Below, piece after piece: positions 12,647 through 24,081 of a stretch of DNA of 64,000 nt. The notes under the pieces were generated by a model that did not search any database, was not told the DNA's origin, and saw nothing but the letters and a program-made list of their open reading frames with translations. Both the position numbers and the translations under genes were made by a program. Numbering within the stretch: position 1 is the stretch's first letter; every line of letters begins with the position of its first letter. Source of the DNA: Galerina marginata (Eukaryota; Basidiomycota; Agaricomycetes; Agaricales; Galerinaceae); assembly GCA_023014335.1 (NCBI GenBank), contig JAECYW010000017.1, forward strand, positions 1,116,001-1,180,000, given 5' to 3'.

Positions 12647-15600
12647 TTAAAGAATATGAGCAAGACTATATGGATCTTGCACATGTCTGTTTTGCCCGTC
12701 TTGAGATTGGGGGTAATAACGTGGATGAGTATACGAGTTAGCATACGAAGTTGTAGGACCTGTCCAGTCGGAAGACCGATCATTACGGGTTAATGGGTGG
12801 TTCCAGACATCCTCCCTGGAACGACATGATAAGAAAGCATTGAATTTCAAGTCGAGTGACTTACCTGTGATGACCTCGCTTGTCGTACGGTCCTCGTGAC
12901 CCTTCGTTGATATATCTTGACTGCGACGCTTGGTCATACCCGTGTTGCAGATAACCTCTGTTAGCCAAAAAACCGTCTTTATGCATATTGACATCCTCGT
13001 ATCTGACCGCCGCCTCGCGGTCGCCGAAGGTTGACTGAGCGCCAGCTGACAGTGATTGTGAAGGTATTCTTGGTTGTGAAACACCGCCTTGATCTGAATA
13101 TCGGCTTTCCCTTTCCTTTTGAGAGAGATTAGGATGGGACGTTCTTCGCATGGAGCTAATGAAAGGCAGTGACCGATCATTCCACGGCGCATTGGTGACG
13201 GAAATGGCCCGAGTACGACCATTTAGTGGAACAGGTGCTGAATGTGCTTCAGTATAGGGATACGACTTTCCATGAGGAGGCCATTGATCAGGGTCCGAGT
13301 CAGTCTGACGAGAGGAGATATTCTGAGCCTGAGGTAACCGGATATGAACGAGAGGTTCAGTATCAGAGAATGTGTGAAGCTCTAAATCTGTGACAGCATG
13401 GCGATTTTTGTATGACTGAGGTCGGGGGTGGTGGTCTCTCCCGGGAGGCGGGGAAGTGTAGGAATACTCCTGTTGGCTCGGTTGCTGTGAAAAGTTACCA
13501 CCGGATTGTGTTGGTGACCATGGGTCTACCTGGATGGTTTTCGGGTGTGACCTGAAACTACTATCCGTGTCTGGACGTTGATCCTCCAAGCCATCCATAG
13601 ACTCGTGAAGTTCTTCCCTTTAAGATGGACATCAGTGAGTAACTCGAGAGTAAAAAGGACACATTTTAGGGCTTACAGTAGTGTGTCCACGGCTTCCCAA
13701 CGAGGCCGTAATTCTTCCAGTGCATGTAGGAAGATCTTGATGTCCACTACCTTTTGCTCGATGCGTTGGGCGAGAGGCGGCTTGATATCTGCAACATCTT
13801 TCCTTCGAAGGTCTCGTTCTTGAACCTTCAGCTTCCAGGCGGATAGCAAAAGAAGAGCAGCACTGGCATGTGAGACACCGATAATGTTGGGCACATTGAA
13901 GTCATGGATACCATGTTGCAGTTGGAACTCAACAATGCGGGCACATGCACTAGCAGCTTCGGAGCAAATAAGGATGGCAGGGTCTGACATTGAAACCGCG
14001 ACTTCGGAGCCTTTTTCGAATGGAGAGTTTGGTGGAGAAGGGGCAATCAGAGGTCGATGAACTAGCATTCGAGTCAAATAAAAAGTAGAAAAGAGAGTCG
14101 CGGACTGAGCGGAAAAGACAGGGACATCCATCGTATCCTGCCATCGCACTGAGATACCAAGGTCAGGATTGAAGCAAAGCATAAATTGACTCCGTACAAT
14201 ATTTCGGAATCCTCTCCTTCCACTCTTCCATGGCAAGAGAAAGCTGCTTCACGAGATTTCCTCGTTCCAAAGGAATGATACCGCGATAAACTTGTGATTT
14301 ATCGATCGTATACTGATGGTCGGTCAATTATAATAGTGGAGAGAGCATAATAAACTGTGGTACACACTAAAGTCCTTATTGCAAAGGCCATGATCTGAGT
14401 GAGCTTGATGAATTCATTGAAAGCTGTGACCATGGAGGGTACTCCGGACGGCTGCTTGAAAGGTCCGTGTCCATCTTCTGTAGCTTCCCAATAATCGTCA
14501 TCTACTTCGAGGGGAAGGTCGAGATCAAAACTGTACTTTGTCAATGGCCATATCAAGAAAGGGAGGGAAACATTACAGACTCTTCTTCAGCCAATCCACA
14601 TGCCCGTCCAAGGTATGCGCCTCCAAGGCGGTCGAATACAACGAGGTGCCAGAAGGCGCGTTTCCAGAGTTCATCGTCGATGTTGGGTACCCCGCGGTAA
14701 ACCCGTTTACGATGGGCGCCAACGTCTTGTGCTTTGCGAATACCTGTACTGACGATGAGCCAAGCCGCCGGGTAAGTAGCCCCCCCTCTCAAGTACATTG
14801 CCATGAGCTTCAACACATGTTTAGCTTCTTTTGACGCGATGGATGAATCAACAACATACAGTGAAAGATTGCACCTCGAAAAGGCTGGCAGGGTGAAATA
14901 AACTTCTTCTGACTCGGTGAATTTCTGTGTGAGTATGGTGTGAATGGTGTTGTGGAATGAAATGAGACATTTGATTTCGTACCCATTGCCATTTCGAAGT
15001 AATGACGTCCTGTTGTTCTCCGGCCGATGCTTCCATCTGACAGGGTGGACTTTTCTGGTAACACACGCGGATCGTGGCACCACCGGCTAGCTATCGCAAA
15101 AATCGACAAGCAAACACACGTAAACCAGATATTGCGATGGTGCAACCGTTCCTGCCATTGCCGATTGAAGGTGGGACGATGGAGGAGAGGAAAAATGGAG
15201 TTAGAGTGCCGGAAATACAATTCGACTAGGTTGTCTGCCAAATCCGGAGGAGGAAAATGATCAAGAAACGTTTGGAGGGCTTCTGGGTTGTCAACAGGAG
15301 CGCCTTCATGAGCTAGTTCCCACTGGTAAGAATCTCAGTGAATGGTTTCTAGCGTATATGAAAAAGTGCCGTACTTACAGTGGGTGTCTGCCAAAATACA
15401 GGGCGTCGCGTTTGCGCCACGATACTGTTGTCAGGTGAGATGGAAGCCTCATTTTCTTGCTCTACTGGACTCATGGTTTCCCTCATATGCATGAACTTGA
15501 ATTGTCTGGTGGCTTCCACAAGGCCAGCGGTGCTGCTCCGCCCATGGAACCGAATATTGTAATCTCCGGCTGAGTCATCGTTCTCTGAGGCTCGCAACGT

Positions 15601-16396
15601 AATTTTCGTTCTCCCAACGAGTGATGTGATAACAATTTCCTCTGTTTCTGAGGAGGAGGACGATGATTCGGAAGATGAATCCTCGTCAGAAAGATCATAC
15701 GCATCACGGTAGGCGAGAAGAGCGGGGTCTCGTGGACGTTTGCCGCGCTGTGAGTGGAATTTGAGATGCGTGGACAGCGGAGCAGGGGAGAGAACCGGGT
15801 TTAGAGTCGAAGGTTGATTCCGGTGGGCCTGAAATGGGGACGCGAGTGGAGGTAGTGCATTGGAGGTGAAAGACGACTTGCGTGTCGCCGAATTGGAAGA
15901 AGATGGAGTCGACGGACCATCTTGGCTCTTCCAAGAGTTGCGCTGAACAGGTGGTCCCAGCTCCTCCGAGAAATCAACGTCAGGTCTGATCTGTAGGAAT
16001 GGGGTAAGATGTGTGCTTAAGATGGCAGTAAGATCGAATCGCAGACCCGCTGAAGCAAGGTTTCGAAGGCTTCTAGTCTGTCCTCCAACCCGGTTACATA
16101 TCTGCACAGAATATGAACAGCGAACACAGAACAGCGAGGAGAAGGACGTACGCCTTGGGTGGTCCCCGGGGCTTGGACGCCTCGCTGGTTGACAATGAGA
16201 TGAGATATGTCAGATTGCGGACTTTGTTGAGTACTCACACATAGGTACAAGGTTTGCGGGTCTGGATGCAGTTCGAACAAAGATTGTTTGGCATCCAAGG
16301 ACCGTCGCATTTTGTCTTCCTGCGCCGGCAGGCATCGCAGGCTCTATCTTTTTTCCGTTTCTTCGCCTGGGGAGCGGACTCGTTTGTGGGTGGCAT
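12647..16396 (-). CDS. Zn2Cys6 transcription factor with fungal-specific TF domain
   Basis: The first exon, from ATG at 16396, encodes a basic stretch and a binuclear zinc cluster: CDACRRRKTKCDG, then CSNC and CTYV, with the Cys spacing of Gal4-type DNA-binding domains. After an intron come PRGPPKAYVTGLEDRLEAFE, a linker and coiled-coil typical of the class. A long Ser/Pro/acidic region (about 15400-15960) follows. Then the middle-homology (PF04082) domain reads LFHPASLFEVQSF, AAWLIVSTGIRKAQDVGAHR and FWHLVVFDRLGGAYLGR (about 14560-15240), and GISVRWQDTMDVP continues it. The C-terminal 300 residues are Gln/Ser/Pro/Tyr-rich and look disordered, perhaps an activation region. The last intron (12799-12865 region) precedes the terminal exon ending DPYSLAHIL. 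The layout resembles large basidiomycete regulators of the Xlr1/XlnR-like group, but the target pathway cannot be told from sequence. It shares a 76-bp divergent spacer with SDHAF4. Confidence 0.85.
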
Positions 16397-16472
16397 GCTA
16401 ACAAGGGGTTAAACCCGAACCAGCCAATAGACGATCAGTGCACGTGGCTTTTGATCCGGCTCATCCTTTGCC
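16397..16472. promoter_or_regulatory. 76-bp bidirectional promoter with CACGTG box
   Basis: Only 76 bp separate the start codons of the Zn2Cys6 regulator (-) and SDHAF4 (+), so both core promoters must lie here or inside the flanking coding sequence. A perfect palindromic CACGTG (E-box/bHLH-type site) sits at 16441-16446. No TATA box is seen. Confidence 0.45.
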
Positions 16473-16754
16473 ATGTACACCCTCGTCCGCGCCATCCGTC
16501 GTCTGTCCATGAACCGTCCTGCCCCCCTGCCGCTGCCCCGTCACGACCAGCGTGAATTCGAGGATCTTCAGCGCAGTGCCCACGCACCTCTCCCCGTTCA
16601 TCCTGATGCCCCACGCCCAGTTGCTCCAGACTTCGACGGCGACGTCAACCCAACCACCGGCGAGAAGGGGGGTCCAAAGCGTGAGCCCGTTAGACGTTCG
16701 ACCGCCGACCCAGGAGGAGATTGGAGTTTCAAAGGCAGGGTCTCCGATTTTTAG
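16473..16754 (+). CDS. SDHAF4: Succinate dehydrogenase assembly factor 4
   Basis: This is a single-exon protein of 93 residues. The C-terminal signature DVNPTTGEKGGPKREPVR followed by GDWSFKGRVSDF at the very end is the SDHAF4/Sdh8 (DUF1674) motif. The protein is a mitochondrial-matrix chaperone that binds flavinylated Sdh1 before complex II assembly. The N-terminus (MYTLVRAIRRLSMNR) is Arg-rich without acidic residues, fitting a matrix-targeting presequence. That supports the first ATG over the internal Met at codon 13. Confidence 0.85.
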   Translation: MYTLVRAIRRLSMNRPAPLPLPRHDQREFEDLQRSAHAPLPVHPDAPRPVAPDFDGDVNPTTGEKGGPKREPVRRSTADPGGDWSFKGRVSDF

Positions 16755-17536
16755 CCCGAGGTGCGGGGGTCCCACTTTCATGTCTGTCGTAATCTCAACG
16801 CTTTCGTTTTTGGAACAGGGGAATCCTACCGCCATTCTCACACATAGCTCTTCCAAGTCAGATCTTCTGTTTTTCTACATCGTAGATTGTGTTTATCATT
16901 GTCACTCCGCGGAAATTTTCTCCTCTGGCAATGGATCTACAAGCCAAGGGCAAATGCCGATGCTTCAACCAAATCTGAGCATGTTACCATTCCCGCACCG
17001 AGACTTCTTCAGACTTCTCCGTCGTTTATTCTTTCTCTTGGCTCGCCTTCGCCGCCGAACTCATCAAGTGCCGCCAATGTCGCCTGGGTCTTCTTCCGTC
17101 AACAATCGGCGCGTTATCCGTATAATTCTCTTCGATAATATGACGTCGTTTGCAACAGCTAAGCGTCCCATGGACCGGTCCACTGCATTTTTATGTGAAC
17201 TCTCGAGCCTGCGGCGAAACGCCTACTTTTCTTGGCAAAACCGACCCGAAGCTCACAGTTCTCTGCCCGAGGAGAAGCGTCGGTCAAGCCAAGTATTTTG
17301 AGCTTCAGCACAGCCTTGTCCGTGTTTCATTTCACCGTTCATTATAAGGTCATCTTAAATATGTCATTTGGGAAAGCGATACAACAATAGATGCCAAGAT
17401 ATAATGAGGGCTTGTGTAGTACATGAACAAGATGGATGAGCTTTTCACCTGGAGAATGTTCGGTAGCCTCGTTAAGACGTTCATTTTTGTAAGAGAAAGA
17501 GTGACCGCAACATGCAGCAACTTGAGCTGGCGCTGA
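16755..17536. other. Convergent intergenic region, no recognised gene
   Basis: The region lies between the SDHAF4 and SMD3 stop codons. An open frame on + runs through to 17301 and includes an ATG-initiated 53-codon stretch (ATG near 17140), but it resembles no family I know and most of it overlaps SDHAF4 in another frame. It probably consists of 3' UTRs plus spacer. Confidence 0.5.
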
Positions 17537-18255
17537 TCATCGTCTGATTCCCCTAGCTGGAGGTGCAACACCGCGTCCGCGCCGAGCTGGAAGAAAAGAA
17601 TAGCCGTACGTTAGCAAGGATCTGATGGAAGCATTGGAGTGGAAGTTAACACACCATTCGCTAAACAAATCAAAATGACGAGGACAAGAGAAAGTTTTTT
17701 AGTTCTTATGTTCTATGACGGAGAAGGGCAGAAATCACGCACCTCGCATGATTGTCGCACGTCCTCTTGCTGTACCGATACCCCGTCCTCGCATAGCATT
17801 CGGTCCAACCCGTTTGAACCTGCGAATAGAACAAAGATATTGTGAGATTAATTCGAAAACGGGAAGGGGTGGAGCAGATGACAAAAACTTACATGGGAGC
17901 GTTTTGCAGCATATCTGGGACAATGAAGAACCGAATCATACTCCCTCGGATGTACACTTGATCAAGCTGAGAAACGCGTCCATCGCGACCAGTCACGGTT
18001 ATATCTTTTAGAGAGATATTGAGATTGTCTTCCGCTGTACGAGCAAGACGTGCACATGTGGAACGGTGGAGAGTTGAACGGAGAGAGATAATCGTAATCG
18101 TAGTCTGTGAGTTGCATGGTCAGCCTTTTTACAGAACATCACGTACCTTCAGCAAGTTTTCCTCTATATAGCTGCCCCGTCTTCAATTCAACAGTGATAA
18201 TGTGTCCCAGCGATTCGTGAAGGAGCTTGATTGGAACGCCTAGTCCTGCGCTCAT
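17537..18255 (-). CDS. SMD3: Small nuclear ribonucleoprotein SmD3
   Basis: This is a core subunit of the heptameric Sm ring on spliceosomal U snRNAs. The spliced protein of about 120 residues starts [20 protein letters not shown]. Sm1 contains TGQLYRGKL, and Sm2 reads [20 protein letters not shown], the family pattern with RG and the hydrophobic strand. The tail is Arg/Gly-rich ([13 protein letters not shown], then [12 protein letters not shown]), the region methylated on arginine in known SmD3. Four exons: 18255-18147, 18034-17893, then 17743 as the 3' end of exon three, and 17586-17537 with TGA at 17537-17539. The last intron (17587-17742, 156 nt) is about three times longer than most in this window. 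Confidence 0.92.
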
Positions 18256-18654
18256 GGTTAATGGTCAAAACAATAATTGGGTTTGGCAAATTCGATGTCT
18301 GGGAATAAATAAAGTTAAGTGAAATTAATATAATAATAATCGTTTAATTATTGACTCCTTTTCAACTCGCAAACAACACGTCCTCTTTAATGTAGACTCG
18401 GAGTGAAAAAAGCGGTGGGCATTATGATATGGTGGTATGGTTGGAGTAAGTAGAACAGTGTGAACGGTTACAATATATAAGTAGACCAGTGTCCGTCAAG
18501 TGTCATGATCCAGAAGTCATCCAGTCGTAAAGACGGCGTGTGTACATCTGGGAGCTAGCTGCTAGCATAGTAGAAACGAGGGTAGCAATACTTCGGTTCA
18601 AGAGACAGTTATTGGGTAATGAACGGTGCAAGAAGGATCAAATAGGATCAAATT
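18256..18654. other. Intergenic region upstream of SMD3
   Basis: The region lies between the SMD3 start and the CLC stop, both on the minus strand. An AT-rich patch (about 18300-18360, with ATAATAATAA-type sequence) is the only visible feature. It presumably holds the SMD3 promoter and CLC 3' UTR. Confidence 0.5.
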
Positions 18655-21600
18655 TCAAGACTTCTCTTCCAAGTCGCTCAAGAACGCGAGCCACACCTTC
18701 TTGTCGATAACTCCCTCGTCTAGTGGATTTCTCAGGTCAAGTGAAATTAAAACGATAAAAGAAGACAGGACGTACACAGCCCATCAGTATCGGTTATCAC
18801 CACGTATCTTGCTCCAAGTTTAACGAAGACCTGGTGGACAAGCTCCATCGGAGAGTTGTTTGCCAGCGTGAGGGGGGCCTGTCAAAAGATTAGTTTATAA
18901 CTCGGAAAATCTGTTGATCACAGACCTGATCCATATACGGAGTGAAGTCGAATGGGTCCAAAGGAACCGTGGCTGTGGCTTGACTGGATTCTTGCAACGA
19001 AGAAAACGAAGACGAAGCTAAAGGATGTGAATAGGCCGAGTGGAAGTGGACATCATCGTCTGTGTCCTCGGCCACCAAGCCTTTGGTAATTGATCAGCAG
19101 TGGTGATAGAAAGGTGATAAACGGGATCTACTTAGTGCGTGTTCAAGTTCATTTGAACCAATGTAGCCGACCATCCGATAACCATCATCATTAGTATCGC
19201 CTCGTAATATTGGTAGTCCAGTATCTTCAGCCCCAGAAGAAGTCAAGTTGATCAATTGCGATTTTAAACTCTTGACCGTGTTCTTTCGATCCAGCCGGAT
19301 GACTTCTACGTCGCGAGAAGTCTAGCACAGGATGCGTAGATATGATATATGCACTTAAATTGAATAGAAACATACCACATCGTTTATTTGGAGGTTGCCC
19401 CACAGGTATTCATGTTTTGAATCAAGATAGGGTAATTGGTTGAGCTCTATGACAAGATCATATATGCCTTTGGGTTCAAGAGCATCTGCAACAGTCTTCG
19501 CAACAAGGACCGAAAGCATCACAGGTACAGCATAAGTCAGGGTGTCAGTGAGCTCGAACATGATGACGGCCAACGAAACAGTGGTTCGCTGTGGAAAGAA
19601 GGTCCAAGTAAAATCAACACAGCGAATGATATAAACTCACTGTGACACCAGATAGCGCAGCAGCAGCTCCTACCATGGCATATAGCCCTGGGACGATGCC
19701 TACGTAGCGAAGTTTGTCAACAGCCTACTATAGATAACAGATGTCTTACAATCAACGTCACCCCCACACCCATGGAATAGAGAGGAATTGGGGTACTTCA
19801 TTTGGAGCCATTGCATTGCGATTCCCATAATGCGACCCGCGCATGCCCCCACACCCAAAGTCGGAATAAATATGCCGGCAGGTAATTTGATTCCGAACGT
19901 AATTATGGTTAAACCGGCCTTCACTACCATTGCAACTAGGATGGATCTTACGACGGGTAAAATATGCTTGCGCGAGCCGGGGTCGACAACACACAATCCT
20001 GAGTGAGTGTTTCCAGAGCCGGTGCGGCATTCTGCAAAGAGATTGTAAATAAGCTCAGTGCCACCCATTCGGGTATACGGGTTGAGGAAACATAGGATGG
20101 ATGTCAAGAACGTAATCTACCCCCTCATCAGTAACGCACATGGTATATGACTTTTAACTCACCAGTAGGACCTCTATAATTGGATGGGCGCCGAGAAATG
20201 TTTTGTTGCGGATGTTTTTGCTCCAGCGGTAATTGAGTTTGGAGAAGCAAGCGCCGTATATGCCCTGTAAACGTTTGAGCTAGAGCCAAGGTCGACAAAC
20301 TAGAAGGACTCATACTCCAAAGACCCCAAGAATTATGAAAGGGAAAAGTTCCCAAGCGTGCCAATCCTGTACAAGAATGGGTGACTCGGTCTTAAGGTGC
20401 TAGATCAAACTGACTTTATCGTAAGTGACTTGGAAAAGCACTAGTTTTCCTGTTCCAAACGGATCGAGCATTTTGAGAGTAATGGCGGCAATCATGGCAC
20501 AGAAGAAGCTGAAGAACTACGTTAAGCAACATTATCTCCAGTTCAAGAAACGTTTAAAAAACCTTCGCCACATAACCTATTAAGGCCACTGTCTCAGTAT
20601 GATTACTCCTACAGAAGAAGCAAACATACCTTGGGTGGGAAGAAATAGGATACCTCTTCTAAACTGAATAATGTACCACCTATTGGGGCACCAAAGGCAA
20701 CGGCAACACCAGCCGCGCAAGCGGCACTCAAAATCTCACGACGCTTAGCTAAAATGTGATCAGTGGGGAGGCATTTCGTTTGGGCAGGTCCAATACCTTC
20801 ATTGTTTTCGTACTTGGTGGCAAACCGACTGACTATGTTACCAACACAACTTGCGATATGAACGAACGGTCCTTCCTTCCCAAGTGATAAGCCTGATGCT
20901 ACAGACAAAGAAAGGCCGACCGATTTTGTGAACAAAGTTCGTCCGCCGAGATAGCCATGGATCACGAAACCTGAATAAAATGCTCGTATAGATCATTAAA
21001 TGACATCGTGAACGAGCCTTACCCGAAAGAATTGTTTTGATTTCTGGAATCCCACTTCCAGCAGCCTACTTGCATCGCATTTAGCTGAGTGCATTAAACG
21101 TCCATGAACAAACGCACATAATACATAGTCTTTCGTTTGGGCTCCTGGGCATGCTTTAGGACTTTGAAACCAGAATTATGATCGGCGTGGGTTGGAGCAG
21201 CTTCCTTGCGAGTTACGAAAGTCGTCGAATTTGTCAGGTAAATGGTCAGTAAACATGACATCAATGCAAGGAGAAGCTGAAAAAATAGAGGGATATGTCA
21301 ATTTAATTGATTTATCAACCTAATAACTTACGGCGATGCATGTATAAGAGATATATTCTGTTAAATTGTCTCCGTGACCTTCTCCAGAAGAAAAATTGTC
21401 GGACCACTTCTTCCACGCAGGGCAAAGGTCTTGAAGTGGACGATCAAGCTTGATTCCAGGACGGTTTAGGTCTCCGTCCTCAAGGTGTGGACAGCAGAAT
21501 CGTTTCGCCTTCCACAACGAGGGTCTACAATAACCCTCTTTTAGGTCAAACAACCACTGCTCGCTGCGAACAACAAAGAAAGCAACAAGAGCTGTAAGAA

Positions 21601-22189
21601 ATCCTACTATTGTCACGATTATCCATCCAAGGCTCTTGTCGAAAGCGAGGCGAACGCGTGATCGAATAGATTTGCGCCTTCTGAGCTTCGAAAATCGTGC
21701 AGAGTCCTTGATAGCATCATGCAACCAGTCGATGGAAGTGAACGAAGAATACCACACTCGAATACCGTTGACCTGGGCATCAGCATCCGGGGCTTCGCCG
21801 TTTTGTGTTTGAAGAGGTTCATCGTAAGTGGATATTGGCCGCGTGCTAAGGCGGGCGAATGAAAGGTCACGAAATGAGGGAGAAAACGATGTTGGGTTGT
21901 TGAGCGAATTTGAGCGAACCCGACTAAGGTTGTTCAGAATGGACAGCTGCGAGAGGTTTCTTCGCGGGGCCGACGACTTGATGAAGTACCGACGCCGCAT
22001 AGGCAGTGTTCCGTAGGAGCGGCCTGCAGCAGGGGGCTCAAGACGGGTGTTCTCGGTTGCAGTGGACGTCTCGCCTTCGTTGAGGCCATCCCTCGATGTG
22101 AGTGGGACTGTGGCACTAGTTCCCTTCCGAACAGGAGTTGACTGGTGTCGGTCAAGTTCCTCAGCTATGGATGGGTCTAAATCAGACAT
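18655..22189 (-). CDS. GEF1: CLC-type chloride/proton antiporter (Gef1/CLC-3 class)
   Basis: The protein has a cytosolic N-terminus of about 200 residues from ATG at 22189, then the CLC membrane core and two C-terminal CBS domains. Signature loops are present: [13 protein letters not shown] (about 21010-21060), [15 protein letters not shown] with the gating glutamate (about 20840-20890), [20 protein letters not shown] including the acidic proton-pathway position (about 20650-20700), and [17 protein letters not shown] (about 19840-19890). CBS1 lies around 19140-19330. CBS2 reads [14 protein letters not shown] and [13 protein letters not shown] before TGA at 18655-18657. The gating Glu in GKEGP indicates an exchanger rather than a channel. 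In fungi such proteins acidify and balance charge in Golgi/endosomal compartments. Many ~50-nt introns interrupt the core. Residues 1-170 are Ser/Arg-rich and poorly conserved in appearance. Confidence 0.9.
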
Positions 22190-22348
22190 CGAGGCAAAAG
22201 GAGGGATTCGACTAGCTGTGTTAAAGAGGTGCGTTTGATCCCACCAAGGCGGACACTAATTAGGCAATTTCTTGCCCAATGCAACACACGCGCCATGTAT
22301 AAGATTTGAGGAGTTGCTATTTTACTTAATTGTAGGACAGGCTAAGTA

Positions 22349-23689
22349 CTACGGTGCGGAATCGTTTGAGATGGTAGAACTTGGAGCTGAACTAATAGTA
22401 TTTACAGTTGCTCCAGCAGCATTATTTCTGTGGACCAAAGTGTTCAGAACCATGGCCAACCCGCTCATCTGTGTGCTCTGCAATAGTGACACGTTGATTT
22501 CCAGGCTCAAGATCGTCCCGTTTGCCGTCGATCCCCGCAACACAGCAGCAGGTTGAGGTTGGCCTTCAGGAGGCAACGATGCAGCAGGTACGGGTATGAT
22601 GCCCAAAGCGTGAAGAGCCGGTAATGATGCGACAGGAAGTTGCACGGGAATGGCACCGTTTGCTTGATATGGGGTATAACTTGTAGGCGTCGGCGTTGGT
22701 GTTGCAGGAGAAGCCGGGAAAGTTGAGACGGTAGGAGTCCCAGCAGGATTTCCGTACGCTTGTGTGTATGCATATGGATACCCACGATAATACTGGGGTT
22801 GAAGGGTAGGCATAACTCCCTGTGGTGCAGCGCTGAAGTGCGACATCCTCGCTGCATTACTGTTCGCGCGTTTTTCTCTTTCCATCCGTTCGGCCTCTGC
22901 CCGAAAAGTGCGTAACTCGTTGCCAAGCCATGCATTCTCCGACCTGTCAGCGTCTAGGACAACTTGCGCGAGAAAATAAGCTTGATCATCGGGTGCCAAG
23001 CGCTAACCAAGGAAAGAAATTAACAGGAAGGTAAAACCATGCGGCTGTCTTGTCAAATTACCTGACCAGAGCGTATTTTGAGCTTTCGCCAACGATCTCG
23101 GATGGTTTCACATCTCCTTACACATTCCAATGCTATTTTCGTGGCTGGAAATTATAAATTTTATGAAAAATAGACTTGAACCCAAAACCCACCGCGTATT
23201 TCCTCTTTCCAACCTAAGCCCTGAGCCTTTTCCTTTCCTTTACCAAAAGCTACCGTTTCCAAATCTTCCTTTGGTTGCTGAAGCAAGTGAAAAGGAAGTA
23301 AGCGGTTCATGACATCTACTTCGTCAATAAAGGGCGAATCCACGTCAGGATGTGAGATCAAGGATTGATCCTGGGCAAGGCGAGATTGGACTCTAGATGA
23401 AAAATATTGTGAGTTGAATAAAAAATCGCAAATAACGTTCGCAAAACCTGTCAATAGTCTGAGTGATCTGCTCAAGCTCTTCGGGGGTTCTTTTGAGATT
23501 CATTGGCCTTCGAAAAGGAGCGACTTCAGCAGGGTTGACAGAGACCGACTGGGTTCCTTGACTCCATGTCGATATTGGAGCCTTCGAGGAAGATGATGCA
23601 ATTTGTCCATGAGACACAAAGGATAGAGCAGGTTGAAATTTCCCGGTGTTCTGGTTATGTTGAAAACCGAATACGCCAGTCGACGACAT
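22349..23689 (-). CDS. GLTSCR1-domain protein (putative SWI/SNF-associated)
   Basis: Four exons fit. The N-terminal exon from ATG 23689 holds PFRRPMNLKRTPEELEQITQ. Next comes VQSRLAQDQSLISHPDVDSP followed by FIDEVDVMNRLLPFHLLQQP. This matches the shape of the conserved region of GLTSCR1/BICRA proteins: a basic helix, DQxxxxxPD, xxPFxxxxDxxxRLLPYH. In animals that region anchors the subunit to the non-canonical BAF remodeler. A short exon follows (ALECVRRCETIRDRWRKLKI, about 23075-23140). The last exon starts APDDQAYFLAQVVLDADRSE and ends in a Pro/Thr/Ala-rich low-complexity tail. The domain call is mine by pattern and the remodeler link is an inference from the animal family. The C-terminal half I do not recognise. 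Confidence 0.6.
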
Positions 23690-24081
23690 TTCTGCCAGAT
23701 TGATTTGTTGAGGTTTGGACGTGACTGCCCGTGGCCCGTGACCAGCCGTTATGTCTTCAGGGCAGGCGCGACGCGCTTGACCGAATCTTTAATTATGGAT
23801 GCACACTACAAGCCCCATGAGGTCAGAAATAAATTTATGAACAGTAAATACGTCGGATAGGCATCGAGCATCTACATCGACTATTTAGGCGCCAAATCTC
23901 TGTCGTGTGATTATTAGGGCGACTTAGTCTTAGAATAGGTGTCCTCGAAAACCTGGGACGTAGCACGTCGACAAGAACGGATTCATTTTGCAAAATGAAG
24001 CAAAAGAAGAAAGGGAGCTGAGTACACCAGACCGCTGCGGGTAAAAACTAGTTGCCGCCCAGGCCCCAAAGCGAATAGAAT
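23690..24081. other. Intergenic region upstream of the GLTSCR1-domain gene
   Basis: The region lies between the GLTSCR1-domain gene start and the CDC23 stop, on the same strand. It should contain the promoter of the former and the 3' UTR of the latter. No coding frame or repeat was recognised. Confidence 0.5.

Noticed and set aside
16552..17301. Long open frame on + across SDHAF4 and the following spacer
   Set aside because: It begins without an ATG, overlaps the well-supported SDHAF4 frame, and its composition resembles a chance open frame; no known family.
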